From contig NC_092361.1 in NCBI RefSeq assembly GCF_030848805.1, positions 1,550,001 to 1,614,000 of the forward strand: a stretch of 64,000 nt of DNA. Direction: 5' to 3'. The notes beneath the pieces were generated by a model that saw only the letters and a list, made by a program, of their open reading frames with translations, did not search any database and was not told the origin of the DNA. The first letter of the stretch is position 1; each line of letters opens with the position of its first letter. The position numbers and the translations under genes were made by a program. Origin of the DNA: Temnothorax longispinosus (Eukaryota > Arthropoda > Insecta > Hymenoptera > Formicidae). Positions 1-11,796 of the stretch are shown piece after piece.

Positions 1-601
1 GTCTGAACGCCGTTATTAACATAATAACTCTTATAACAATCCATATAGCACGGAATATTTTAATTATATTCCGCAATATTGCAATTACTTGCAAATTGTG
101 GGGCAAAGGACATCTCCTTCTCCATACGCTTTTCATATCTGTATCATTAAAATTATTTGTAAGCATCTAATATACATCCTATATTGCTGCACGTTTATAA
201 GGACGTTGCATTAATATATTGCGATAATATTACACCGCAAGTTCTCTCAAAGCGGATGTTTTATTGGCTACTTCAATATTACAATAATTTTACGGCAAAA
301 AATCTAATGTTACACAATGTATTTGCAACTTGTTCCGTGCTGTACGGGAAAATTATGGTAATAAGGCTTTTGAAGACATTTAATGCACTTAAATTGAGTA
401 GGTATTTTTCTAACAAGCTTCTCCTGTTGCACCCGTTATTACGGCAACTTTAATCCAGTGCTCGAATTCAATGTAAATTCCAAGTCCTCCTTAGGTGAAG
501 GGGCGTTCCGTTCTCCTGGGAAAAATTATCGCTTGACTTGATAATTACAATCTATCATTAGCGTATATCCGCTCAATCTTTATATAATTATCTCTTTGTA
601 G
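1..601 (+). other. Probable intron of elongase gene 1
   Basis: AT-rich sequence ending in an acceptor AG at 600-601 directly before the phase-0 elongase exon. I looked for the expected upstream exon (consensus ending like FSYxPxAL-R/Q before a donor) and found none, so the preceding exon is probably left of the window. The 89-codon frame at 184-453 has no family resemblance. Confidence 0.6.
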
Positions 602-1153
602 ATGGCCCACGCCGTGTACTTATACTTCATGTGCAAACTGATCGAGCTGCTGGACACGGTGTTCTTTGTTTTACGAAAGAAAGATCGACAGATCTCATTT
701 CTGCATCTCTATCATCACTCGTTGATGCCGGTCTGCGCCTGGATCGGTGTCAAGTTCTTCGCTGGCGGTCATCCGACCCTTCTCGGCGTCATAAACTCCT
801 TTGTCCACGTCTTCATGTACACCTATTACATGCTGGCCGCGTTCGGGCCGCAAATGCAGAAGTACCTCTGGTGGAAGAAGCATCTGACTACCATGCAGAT
901 CGTGCAGTTCATCATAGTATTTTCCCATAATTTTCAAATGCTCTTTACCAGCTGCAACTTCCCGAAGCCGCTGTCGTTCCTGCTCACGATCAACGCCGGC
1001 TTGTTCATTTACATGTTCGGATCGTTCTACGCGAATAATTATATGAAATCGAACGTGCGACGGGAATTGAAGGCCAATGGTGCTGCTAACGGCACTACTA
1101 GTGTTAATGGTCACGCAATCTCAAAAGAGATGGACCGTGGTAAATCCGATTAA
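602..1153 (+). CDS. Elongase gene 1, terminal exon only (5' part outside window)
   Basis: ELO-family very-long-chain fatty acid elongase (3-ketoacyl-CoA synthase), which condenses malonyl-CoA with a long acyl-CoA in the ER membrane. The exon follows an acceptor AG at 600-601, enters in phase 0 and runs 183 codons to TAA at 1151-1153. The first codon is ATG, but the exon starts at the same point as internal exons of genes 2, 3 and 5, so it is not the true start. Visible motifs: ELLDTVFFVLRKK, the histidine box HLYHH (local residues 35-39), HVFMYTYY and YLWWKK, then hydrophobic segments and a polar tail ending RGKSD, a variant of the KxKxx ER-retrieval signal. No exon for the N-terminal third is visible in 1-601. 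A polyadenylation hexamer AATAAA lies at 1273-1278. Unlike genes 2 and 5 there is no intron at the GG(V/I)xG position. Confidence 0.9.
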   Translation: MAHAVYLYFMCKLIELLDTVFFVLRKKDRQISFLHLYHHSLMPVCAWIGVKFFAGGHPTLLGVINSFVHVFMYTYYMLAAFGPQMQKYLWWKKHLTTMQIVQFIIVFSHNFQMLFTSCNFPKPLSFLLTINAGLFIYMFGSFYANNYMKSNVRRELKANGAANGTTSVNGHAISKEMDRGKSD

Positions 1154-1603
1154 AAGACTCGTTGCAGAGTCTTTCTACCCGTAGAACTGTAAGTGTGAGA
1201 GCAGAAGAATGATTTTTTTTTTTCAAGATTCTTTCATAGTTAATTAGGGAGCGGATTAGATTTTTGTAACGTAATAAAATGTCACGCTAGATAATTTTCT
1301 CCCTCGCGATTACTCCGCCGATATTTGTACAATGCATGTTATGAAAGTAGATTAATACGTACGAAAGAATGGTATCTAACAAATATGAGTAAAGATAGAT
1401 TTGACTTATTTGTATCAAGAACAATCTGCTTACAAGCGATCCTTACGCGAATTACGCGCGATCTATAGAAGATTGAAGTATTACTCTTGCATAAAAAATT
1501 TATGCCTTTTCGAATTACGAAGTGATATTAATGAGATGCATAATACGATCTGGCATGAAATATGTAGCTAGAATAAGCTTAGCAAATTATGTTTCGAAGT
1601 TCT

Positions 1604-1990
1604 GCACAGAAAAAAAGAATGTTCTTGATTTGAAAATATCTTTAGTTTCAACGTGGAAATCTTGAAATGAGATTATATTGCGTTAAACTTGCTTGAAGAA
1701 AACTTGCTTGAATGAAGTCATTATACAGTGCAACCAAGAAAAAAATGTTGAAATAAAAAATTGAAATTCTTATAAGAAAATATAGATTGTTTTGTATATA
1801 AGCAAGATCACTAAAATCTTATAAGAATTTCAATTTTTTATTTTAACATTTTTTTCTTGGTTGCACTATATAATGATTTCATTTAAGCAAGTTTTGTTCA
1901 AGCAAGTTTAATGCAATGTAATCTCATTTAAAGATTTCCACGTTGAAACTAAAGATATTTTCAAATCAAGAATATTCTTTTTTCTGTGTA
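1604..1990. repeat. Long hairpin, MITE-like (arms about 173 bp)
   Basis: Left arm about 1604-1776 is the near-perfect reverse complement of about 1818-1990, with a loop near 1777-1817. Paired landmarks are the ACAGAAAAAAAGAAT / ATTCTTTTTTCTGT ends, the TTCAACGTGG / CCACGTTGAA pair and the inner CTTATAAG palindrome. There is no coding capacity. It resembles a fold-back or MITE element in the 3' flank of gene 1. The family is not recognised. Confidence 0.75.
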
Positions 1991-2759
1991 TTTAAAAAAA
2001 TCATAATTTAGTAATGTACGTCTTGATCACGTAATTGCGTACGTTCCAAATTTATGTTTTAAATTTTGCTTCGAAACACAGAAATTGTTTTACTTATACT
2101 ACTTATAGTATATTCTCAGTATATATAAGAGTATATACTTGCAAATTTAATTCCAAATCTTTTTTTACAATGTAAAAAATAAACAAAGCAATTGAGACAG
2201 CGATAATCTTTGAGATGTATGTTTGTGTGTATTTATTATATAATTTTGCTGCACAATATGTTTTTTACAGAAAAATAAAAAAATTTTGAAATCCTTTTTA
2301 GTGTTAAAGAAAATGACAGAACGCATTTTTGCGTTACTTTGTAATACTTCACGAAATGTATTCGACATTTTCAAAGAATACATTAATTTAAGTTTCTTTC
2401 GATATATACATCGTATTTGAATTATTGAGATTTTAGATATTATTATTTACATATTTATGTTATTAAGGATGTACTATAATTAATTTTTACGATCAAGAAA
2501 GTTTTAGAAGATAAACTGCGAAATCTGTAAAGGATACTTGTAAAAGATTTCTTGCCAAACATTGATAAGACAGAATTATTCAATGCTATTATCGATGGTT
2601 GCACGAACAAATCAAACAATTAAATTTCTTCATAATATAAAATCCAGCGCCGATTTAGTAGAAATATATTGTACCTACTCTGTCTTCGTCGATATCTTGA
2701 ATTTCTGTTCATAAGCAAATGACAGTAATATCTGCTTTGAAAAAACAAACTTCTATATA

Positions 2760-2915
2760 TGGAGAGGTAAAAGCTATATAATGGTGTAAGTCAAATTTTT
2801 AAAAATATTGACTCCTGTATACATAGATGCAATTTATATATTGTATAGATTGCATTTATGCGAGTCAATATTTTAAAAAATTTGACTTACACCACTAATG
2901 GCTTTTACCTCTCCA
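2760..2915. mobile_element. MITE family A, copy 1
   Basis: A 156-bp palindromic element starting TGGAGAGGTAAAAGC and ending GCTTTTACCTCTCCA, flanked on both sides by TA (2758-2759, 2916-2917). The subterminal block GGTGTAAGTCAAATTTTT pairs with AAAAAATTTGACTTACACC. A second copy of the same design sits in an intron of gene 2 (10092-10245). The TA target duplication suggests a Tc1/mariner-type mobiliser. Confidence 0.75.
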
Positions 2916-5900
2916 TAGTAGTGTTTTATATATTCTATATATAGATACTAATGTACAATAAGCAATATTGATTATTTAAGTGTTTGACTGATATGGTTAA
3001 GTATTCAGTATGTAATTATTCATCAAGACCATCAAGACTATTTAATTTTTTAATAAAGATTCAATAACTTTCTATTTTTATAAAGAGATATTATAAAATA
3101 AACGGGGGAATAATATAATTCATCATCTCATCACAAATATAACTGTTTCTTGGCATATCAGTTAAAAACTAATTTCGTACAAAAAATATTTTTACTGTTG
3201 TTTGCTAATGTTATTTTTTTAACATATTTGCTAAACACATACATATTTCTGAAAAAATAAAAACTTACTCATTAAATATAAACACGGAGGCCTGTTACAA
3301 CTTAAAAAGAAACAAAATATTATTAAAAGAAACTTTGATTATATCGAGATAATATTGTGTAATAAACATACAGAAAATCAAAATTTATTAATATACTAAA
3401 TAATTTTCTATCGCATTATTTTTTGCGACAATTATTGAATTAATTATTGATCACTCTAACTAGTATAAAGTTGGTTTTTTTATAACAAAATTTTATTAAC
3501 AATTATTTATTGCATTTTTTCTAACTTTTTATGGTATTATTTATCTTTATAAGCAATTTTTAATTAAAATTGCATGAAACTTTATTTAAAACAGAAAGAA
3601 TGTAACTTTCTTTTTTTAGTAATTTAAATTATAGGCAACTAAACATTATTAAAAAATTACGTTTTAAAAGGCCAAACTTGTTATTATGAAGAATGTAATG
3701 TAGTAGAATTAGAATATTGTTAATATTATAAAATATAAATTGTAAGAACGATGATATAGAAACAATGGAATAAGGTATACATTATTTATATAAATTGCAG
3801 AAGGGAATGACTCGCAAAAATCAAACTACCAGTACATCAAATATACATAAGGAAATCTCATTCTTTCTCTTTCTCTCTATCTTCCCCTCTTTGTCTCACA
3901 CATACTTTTTCTACTTTATTCCATGAAGAGCGAAATGCTTATTGTTACATTATTAACGTGAGAAACAACAGGTAAATTTTTCACTGGAATTTAAATATAG
4001 ATCAAAAAGCATCGAGATGACGTAATAACAGAGACAAAGGTTGAAATGAGTTGTATTGAATATTGAATAAATTATTTTTGTATTTTTAATTAAAAAATAT
4101 TTTAGGTATATAGGTATATAAAAATTTAAATATTGGTATAGTTATATATAAAAATACATTAGGATGCAAATATAAAAAGTTATGCAATATTATGCATGCT
4201 GAAATTTATAATATGTGAAAACGCAGCGTATACTAATTGTGATATACAAAGGTGAGTATTGTGTGAAGTACATTACAGTAACTGGTTACGATTTTTCTAA
4301 CTTACAATTTTTTATAATAATTTTGTAATAAAATTTTTGGAAAAGATAACAAAAAGTTAATTATACCATAGAGGTTTCTGCATTGAATATTCCAATAACT
4401 ATTAAGATATTAATTATTAATTATATAATTATATATAAATAATGATAAAGAATTATATAAATTTATATATTATGTTCATTTATATTTTATTAACAATTAT
4501 ACATAAATAATTCATCATTATTTAATAACAATTATTATTTTCTGATCAATCATTTCCTTTACAGTCACAGGTTCTTGATCGCATGGATACTATAGGTGTC
4601 TCGCAAGTCACGATATTTATAATCGGAAACAATGACGTGCAGATTTCGAGCCATAATTAAACTAATCGGTTGCTTCTTATATTATAACGAAATAATTTCT
4701 CTTTCTCGAGCGATCTTCACACATTCGCATTATCGTACGCAATAAAAAAAATTGTCAATTTTTAAAAATTTTTTACATTAATACCATTTACATAGTATAT
4801 ATAATGACATTATGATATAAACATTAGAGTAGAACTGATATAACGTATAGGCACATTTGACATCGTTTTTTATAATATTCGAATCTAATTTCTGTTAGTA
4901 AAATTGTTAAGACGCTAATTACTTTCGGATGAACCGTTAAATGAGAACTAGTTAGTGTTCGACGATAATATTTTTTATATTTTTATTTCAAATTTCTGAA
5001 ATATTGAACAAATATTTGTTATTACGTGATGAGTAATTAATTATTACGAAATCAATGTGTGTGCGTGTGTGTGTGAAATTACTTGAATTATAAACTATCA
5101 TCGCACAAACTGACGAATGCAAGAGTTCGAGGTCGCGGCCTTAGAACTCACTAAGGCTTTCGTTTCCGCTCCATATGAATTTCATTCATCATATTGGTAA
5201 CAAAACAAATATATATAGATATAAGGATATCACATCAATTGTATTGTTATCCTTATCAAATAAAATACGTTAAATCCAAAAGCTTATCTCGAAATAAATA
5301 ACCTATTAATTTGATATAATTCTCATATAATAAATAAACTTAACAGTATAATTCTTATAAAAATTAATATAATATATTTATCTAATAAGTAATTGGAAGA
5401 AAGAAACACAAACCTACACACAGTATTTTTCAAAATTCACGGAGACATTACTATATGCAAACTTTTAAATTTGTATACATATAATATTGCTATTGCTTTT
5501 TTACTATTTATACTCTTTATAGATTATAAAAATGTAAGATAAAATATAAGATTCTACATACCTATAATTGAAAATCGTCATACTTACTACTTTTACTTTA
5601 GAAGTTTTAGAGCAATTCTATTTACGAGTAATAGTACACAATTCTTGCATTCTGGCAAGCATTAATTATAACTGTGAACTTAATTGAGAGATGTCGCTAA
5701 TGTAACATAAAATATTGCATGTCAGTGACAGTACGTTAAATTGTTAAGCACGACAAACGTTGTTGATGCTTGATGTTAATTTTACAGCCCTTAAATTGAT
5801 GAGAATAAAAATTAAACAGAAAAAAAACAGAAAAAAGATATTAAGAAACATATGTAGTTTTTACATGGATTGCAGAAATATGTAATCAATTATAACATAA

Positions 5901-7280
5901 CACAATAATGAATAAGGAGCCAAAATATCGAAAAAAAACTTGCTGCAATATTACTCTGTATATAATTATGATATTATGTGGGGGTAATGTTCCTTTTTAA
6001 CTATTAAAAAGTTTTTTAAAGCTGTTATTTTTACATTAACCTTTCAGATGACAAGAATGCCTAAAGTCAATGAAACAGCTTATGTAATGTTTGACGTAAA
6101 TTGTGTTTTTATTAACATTGAAACATCAATGAACAACAGCGATAAAAACCAACGGCAAGGTGAATAGAAAGAAGAACTTGTTTATAATATTTCTCAATTA
6201 AAGGATATTTTCTATAATTAGTACATTAATATGTCAGTGCCTGTTTTACGAGGTCAGTGACCAGCACATTGTACATATATGTTAAACGATCTGTCAATCT
6301 ATTGTTATTGAACTCGAATACATTTAAATAAAACAAAAAATGGCTTGTTTGTTCTCGGATTAAATAAATTTTTATAAAATTTCTTTATTTTGTTATGTAA
6401 CCAAAAATCAAACAGTACTTCGGTACGGTTCGGTAGAAAAAGTTCTTAGCATTATTATTTAATTTATTGGCATATTATTATAAATTACTTCTTAAAATAA
6501 TATTTAGTTAATATTTAAAACGACAAAATATTTTAAAAATAATAGAAAATAGTTGCATGGTTTTATTTTTTTTAATTTCCTATTTTTACGTATCTGTGGC
6601 AACAGCAATTATAAGTCATTGAAAAAGAAGAATGCTTCATTAAGGTTTAATAATGCAAATAATAGTAAAGCATTATATACATTTATCAGTTTGATGCAAA
6701 TTCTAATACTTTTTAACATAATGTTAATTTAATATCACCTCATCTTTTGACGTAAATTAATTTGAGTTACTAGCCAGAAAAAGTTAAGACGTACAAAGAA
6801 GTTTTGAGAGTAGAAACAACATATCAAATGATGAAATTTAAATAATTATAATAAATGATAAATTTTTTCAATATTTTTGACGAAACAATGTTGGCTAAAT
6901 TGCCAATGTGGGCAAATAGGTTTTTTCAAACTGCAGAAATAATAACGTTGCAGTATACATATCTTTTCTTGAATGTCGGTGAATGTTCGTGATTGTTGCA
7001 ATGCTCCATATTCGTATTCTTAATGATACGTCACGCGTCTGAGCATTCTGAGTAAGTGCAATTACGTTGTAATTAACCGCAATTATCCGCGAGAAAGCTG
7101 AAACTAAAGAATTGTGTTGCCTACAAATTAGGAGCTTGAAAAATTTTGGAAATTAACTATGTCGACTATAGGGCTGTCAACTGGAAGAGATAAATACTTT
7201 ATTTGGGCTTTATTTGAAAAACTATTTTTATTTATACATGCAGTACGTGAGATGTTAAAATATTATTGATACTTTCTAAA

Positions 7281-7350
7281 TCTGAATCAGTGAAAAGTCA
7301 CTGAAGTGGCATACTTTAGACTGATATCAGTGAATAGTCACTGATTCAGA
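7281..7350. repeat. Short imperfect hairpin
   Basis: TCTGAATCAGTG at 7281 pairs with CACTGATTCAGA ending at 7350, with further nested AGTCACTGA / TCAGTGA pairing. It lies about 1 kb upstream of gene 2. Function unknown. Confidence 0.5.
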
Positions 7351-8112
7351 TATACAGAGTACATAATGCAAAATTATATTTTATTTTGAAACAATTGTAT
7401 ATCTTTTAAGATTAATAGCATTCTCTAGTTCTTTCTTATAATATCAAGCACAAATTTAAATTCACCAATATCTTTATTTTAAAATAGATCAATGACAAAT
7501 GATAATTTTGAATAATTTTAATTAGAATTTTATAATAATTTTATGCTTTTTATGTAAAATTATTCTAGAAAATATGAATGTGTGTGTAATGTGTGTGTGT
7601 ATGTAATATATCTTCCTTACTTACTACATAACTCTTATGATTAAAACACATATTTAATGAATGACACATATCAAATATTGATTCCACATTATATGCTCCA
7701 AAATACACCTTTATATTGTATAATCAATAGACTGGTTAAATTGGTCAAAGGTAAAAAATCGAAAATTCAACAAAGGGGGAAAGGTTGAAATTTAAATTTC
7801 CAACTTGAAATTTTTGTTCTCATAATATAATTATCTTTAAATATTCAATGTTTTTTCACTATTGTAATGATGGGCAAAATTGCCTAAGAGGTCATGGTTA
7901 GCTAGAAGGGATAGACATCAGTGCGATACTTGGAAGATCCCGTGTTTATTGCACAAGCTTACTATAATTACAATACAATGAGATGTTAACATTATGACGG
8001 AGCAGAAAGGGAAAACGCAATGTCGCAGTCGGTTTTGAAGCTTCGTGGTGACTAGTCGCGTTGAAAGAAATTGTTGAAAAGAGTGGCCAGTAAAGGTATC
8101 CCTCAAGTAGTC

Positions 8113-8145
8113 AAATAAAACGTCAAGCCTCGTGTTACTCAGTTC
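8113..8145 (+). promoter_or_regulatory. Candidate core promoter of elongase gene 2
   Basis: TCAGTT at 8139-8144 matches the arthropod initiator TCAGTY, with an AT-rich AAATAAAA block at about 8114-8120, close to the usual TATA distance. It lies about 205 bases before the gene 2 ATG without an obvious intervening splice acceptor. The call rests on motif match only. Confidence 0.3.
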
Positions 8146-8229
8146 ACCAGAATCGAAAATAATCCGGAATAAGTGCTTGAAAAAAGCTGAAATTAAAAAA
8201 CACGCTTTTTCATCGTAACTGACTTATTA

Positions 8230-8259
8230 ATGAAGAAGAATAAGGCATTAATCAATTAA
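8230..8259 (+). other. Upstream ORF 1 in the gene 2 leader
   Basis: ATG at 8230 followed by eight codons and TAA at 8257-8259 (nine residues). It would lie in the 5' leader of gene 2 if transcription begins near 8141. Whether it is translated is unknown. Confidence 0.35.
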
Positions 8260-8299
8260 CGTTCTCCGTGTAAATATCGTGATAAGCCTGACTAATCGC

Positions 8300-8347
8300 A
8301 TGACGATTTATAAAGATACTACCAAAGTTTGTTCGGTATCGTCATAA
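8300..8347 (+). other. Upstream ORF 2, stop overlaps the gene 2 start codon
   Basis: ATG at 8300 opens a 15-codon frame whose TAA (8345-8347) shares its last A with the gene 2 ATG (8347-8349), forming TAATG. Such an arrangement can permit termination-reinitiation or dampen translation. It is seen directly in the sequence; the regulatory role is inference. Confidence 0.4.
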
Positions 8348-11300
8348 TGACTGCAATGTTAGAGGAACTCATAGCATTTTATAAATACGTTAACGAAGAT
8401 TTGGCGGGTAAATGTTTTATCTTATTACTTACATTAGATTTTTTACATTTAAGGATATTTTTTATATTTTTAGAATAATTTATTGTATTAAAAAATCTCA
8501 TAAAATATTATTATAAGAGAGAGCAAATAATTTATAATGTCCCTAAATTATAAAAATATTTTAGGAAAAAGAAATCTTCTTTAATAACATTGAATTTGTT
8601 TGAAAAATTAAGATATTAATTTATTAAGAATTATTTCAATTTTGCTTGTGTTAAATTATAAATATATGTACATGAGAACTACTTGAAATTTACATGTAGA
8701 AATATGCAAATATAAAGTACTGACTTACAGAAATATCCACATAATCCGCATTTAGTACATCTTTAAGTTAAATTAATCAGTCTGTGTCAGTTAATATGTG
8801 CCTAGTCACTGAACGGAGTTTGAAAATAAAATCGCTTTTTATTTAGGAGCTATTAAGACAATAAACGATAGTTTTATAAAATTTTTAACATTCTGTATCT
8901 TTCAAACGAAGCCTTTGAGATTATATATTTATATAAAGTATTTATAAAATAATGTTAAAAATTAATTCCTAAAATTTAACACTATTTAAGAAGCTGCATA
9001 TGATTGCGTTATCTCTCGTAACACATAGTTTATAACACTGCAGTGACATTTAATTGTACATTATTAAGTCCATTTTAATTTTTTAGTATATTTTTTTGCG
9101 CATTCTGTTTGAATATGTATATCACACAATATATATCATTATAATACGATAACAACCAGATCAATTAACATCATTACTGAAACTGCCATTACTGAAACCA
9201 TCATTACTACCTGTTTCTCACCTAGTAAGAACAAAATAACTAATTGAAATTTACAAGAAAAGAAATAACTGCAAGTCATACAGAAATAAGACCATTTTCG
9301 TCATATCTTTATTTTAGACATTTTTATTTTATTAGTTTAGTATTTCAAGATAATTTTCTTAATTTTGGCAATAAAAGTATTATATAAGTATAAGTGATTA
9401 TTATCAGTATGTACTTTATATCAGTTTTTATGTACAATTGTATAATGCATTAATCGTGTAATTATATAAAGCATTATAAGGCATTATCTACGTCAAATTT
9501 TAAAATATTTAGAATAATTATTTGTGAATAATTTTATTTATATATATTTATACGTGTTGTAACACGCAATAAAAACAATTTAATAAACTTCTAATAATTT
9601 ATTAATTTTATTTATTTCTTATATTGCAAGATCCACGTACTAAAGATTATTTCCTAATCGGCTCGCCGTGGCCTGGCTTAACTTTGATTGGAGTGTATCT
9701 ATATTTTATATGTAATCTTGGACCGAGACTTATGGAAAAAAGACAGCCTTTTAAATTGAACAGGATATTGCAAATATATAATGTGTCACAAATTCTATTA
9801 AATGCAATATTATTTTACAAAGTAAGTCACATTACATTTTTAATTAATTATTTAATCTCTAATTTGTTTTATAAAAATATTTTCTATTTTTATAAAGAAG
9901 AAAAGATGAAAATATTTCCTATTATTCACAGAAGTTGATATAAATCTTTAAAAAATTATTTTTTATTACATTATGTAATTTAATAAGAACAATGAAAAAT
10001 TGAGTTTTAAGATAACAAGTCTTTAAAGTGTGACGAATTCTGCGAACTTCCTGGCATTAAATAACTAAATATTGTGCATGCAATCGCAATATGAGGGAAT
10101 AAAAATCATGGTGTAAGTCAAATTTTTTAAAATATTGATTTGTGTGCATATAGATGCAATCTATACAATACGTAAATTGCCTCTATGCATACAAGTCAAT
10201 ATCTTGAAAAATTTGATTTACATCACTATGGTTTTTACCCCTTCATATAATAATAATCCAGTATAATTATAAATACTTATTTAAGCTCTCACTCTGTTTG
10301 AAAAAGTTTACTTTGTAATTATATATTTCAGGCATTAACAGAAGGTTGGTTAGGAGAATATAATTACTTTTGCCAAGCTGTCGATTTTTCGAATACACCA
10401 AAGGCTCTACAGGTAAGAAGAAGTTATTCAATTAGAAATTTACTTTCGCTAAAATTATCTAATTTTAAGACATCAATTTATTTGCATTAACAAATGCATC
10501 TTGTGTAATTTAAAGTAGCGGTATTACTGTAGTAATTTTTTTTTAGTTTATATAAGAACAAATATCTTTACTTTTAGGGCTCAGACAGAATGAGAAAAAT
10601 AAGAAATAAGATAAAGAAATAAGGAATAAGGCATGTTGCATCTCACTTTAATGTACGTGTACTGAAGTGAGATGCGACATTCCCTTATTCCTTATTCCTT
10701 TATCTTATTCCTTATTTTTGTCATTGTGTCTGAGCCCTTACAGTTTTATTTACGTAAAAATAAGATATGAGCAAGAAAATTGCTGGATTAATGTCTATTG
10801 TATATATTTGCCTATTAAACAGATCACCAAATTGGTCTGGCTGTATTTTTTTATCAAGTTACTGGATTTGATGGACACCATCTTTTTCGTACTCAGAAAG
10901 AAGCAGACACAAGTGACGTTTCTACACCTATATCATCATGTTGGCATTCTAATGGGTGCTTGGGGTGCCGTTAAATATCTGCCTGGTGGTCATGCTACTT
11001 TCTTAGGTATGTACAAAAAATGCAAAATTTAATTTACAGAATTTACAGAAATTAATGCTTTATATTCATGTCTTTTAATTTGAAATACATTGTAAATTTA
11101 GCGATATAATTAAAAGTAAATCTTATTTCTTTATAACATAAAAATTGTAATCAATATAAACGTAAGAAGAATAATATAAAGATGATAAGACATTATGTAT
11201 ATCTATTAGGATTAAATGTATCAACTAATAAGTTTGTACAGAAGAATTTTACAACGATTAACTAATTATTAACATTGTATTTCAGGATTAGTTAATACAT

Positions 11301-11632
11301 TTGTTCATGTGATAATGTACACGCACTATCTGTTAGCGTCTATGAAGATAAACACAAGCGCGTGGAAAAAGTACATCACTCAGCTACAGCTGGTCCAATT
11401 TTTCGTGATTACGTTACACTATTTACAATTAGTCTGGGTGAAAGACTGCGGTTTTCCATTGTGGCCAGCATACATAATGGTACCGCAGAATTTATTTATG
11501 ATTATATTATTTGGAGATTTTTATTATAAAACGTACATCAAGAAAAAACCAGCAAGCAAAATGGCAACACCAAAGACAGAAGTAAACGGCATCTCCGCCG
11601 AAATCTTGAATGGAAAACTGAAAGAACCATAA
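8347..11632 (+). CDS. Elongase gene 2 (complete, 5 coding exons, 287 aa)
   Basis: Very-long-chain fatty acid elongase (ELO family), condensing enzyme of the ER elongation cycle. Coding exons: 8347-8407, 9631-9821, 10332-10412, 10823-11006, 11286-11632, all GT-AG; they sum to 864 bases with one open frame. Exon 2 begins inside an Asp codon (phase 1), exons 3 and 4 in phase 0, and exon 5 inside a Gly codon. The protein begins MTAMLEELIAFYKYVNEDL. Motifs: SPWPGL near residues 32-37, GPRLMEKRQPF, DTIFFVLRKK, histidine box HLYHH at 146-150, and HVIMYTHY, where the family more often has TYY or SYY. The tail ends KLKEP, a KxKxx ER-retrieval signal. The second ATG three codons in is an alternative start; the first has A at -3. 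A polyadenylation hexamer lies at 12282-12287. Intron 2 carries MITE A copy 2 and intron 3 a 160-bp hairpin. Confidence 0.93.
10092..10245. mobile_element. MITE family A, copy 2, in gene 2 intron 2
   Basis: A 154-bp palindromic element with the same terminal block as 2760-2915 (GGTGTAAGTCAAATTTTTTA pairing with its complement), flanked by TA at 10090-10091 and 10246-10247. It is more diverged at its ends than copy 1. It sits 86 bases before exon 3 of gene 2. Confidence 0.75.
10577..10738. mobile_element. MITE-like hairpin in gene 2 intron 3
   Basis: GGGCTCAGACA at the left end pairs with TGTCTGAGCCC at the right, and the inner arms (AATAAGGAATAAGG / CCTTATTCCTTATT and CATCTCACTT / AAGTGAGATG) also pair. 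It is about 162 bp, flanked by TTA on both sides. The right end is 84 bases before the exon that carries the histidine box. Confidence 0.75.
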
Positions 11633-11796
11633 ATTCGAAACACGACGTCTAATACACATGATCTTTTCTGATTTTATTTCATTTTTCGCATTGATACAAA
11701 TATTTCTCAAAATTAAATATCAGTTGCTGGCGACCTGAGAATCTAATAAGATTATTCTATAACGTTCGTTACGTTTCATTTCGAAATAGTATATTG

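Larger units (their letters stand above)
1154..8138. other. Intergenic, AT-rich, transposon hairpins
   Basis: About 7 kb between genes 1 and 2. Apart from the 3' region of gene 1, two long inverted-repeat elements (1604-1990, 2760-2915) and a small hairpin (7281-7350), I see only low-complexity AT-rich sequence and no coding exon. Confidence 0.6.

Noticed and set aside
602..604. ATG at the first codon of the gene 1 exon as a true start
   Set aside because: The exon follows a splice acceptor and aligns with internal exons of genes 2, 3 and 5; starting here would remove the first membrane helices.
695..1114. 139-codon minus-strand frame over gene 1
   Set aside because: Antisense shadow of the elongase exon, which has strong family motifs on the plus strand.
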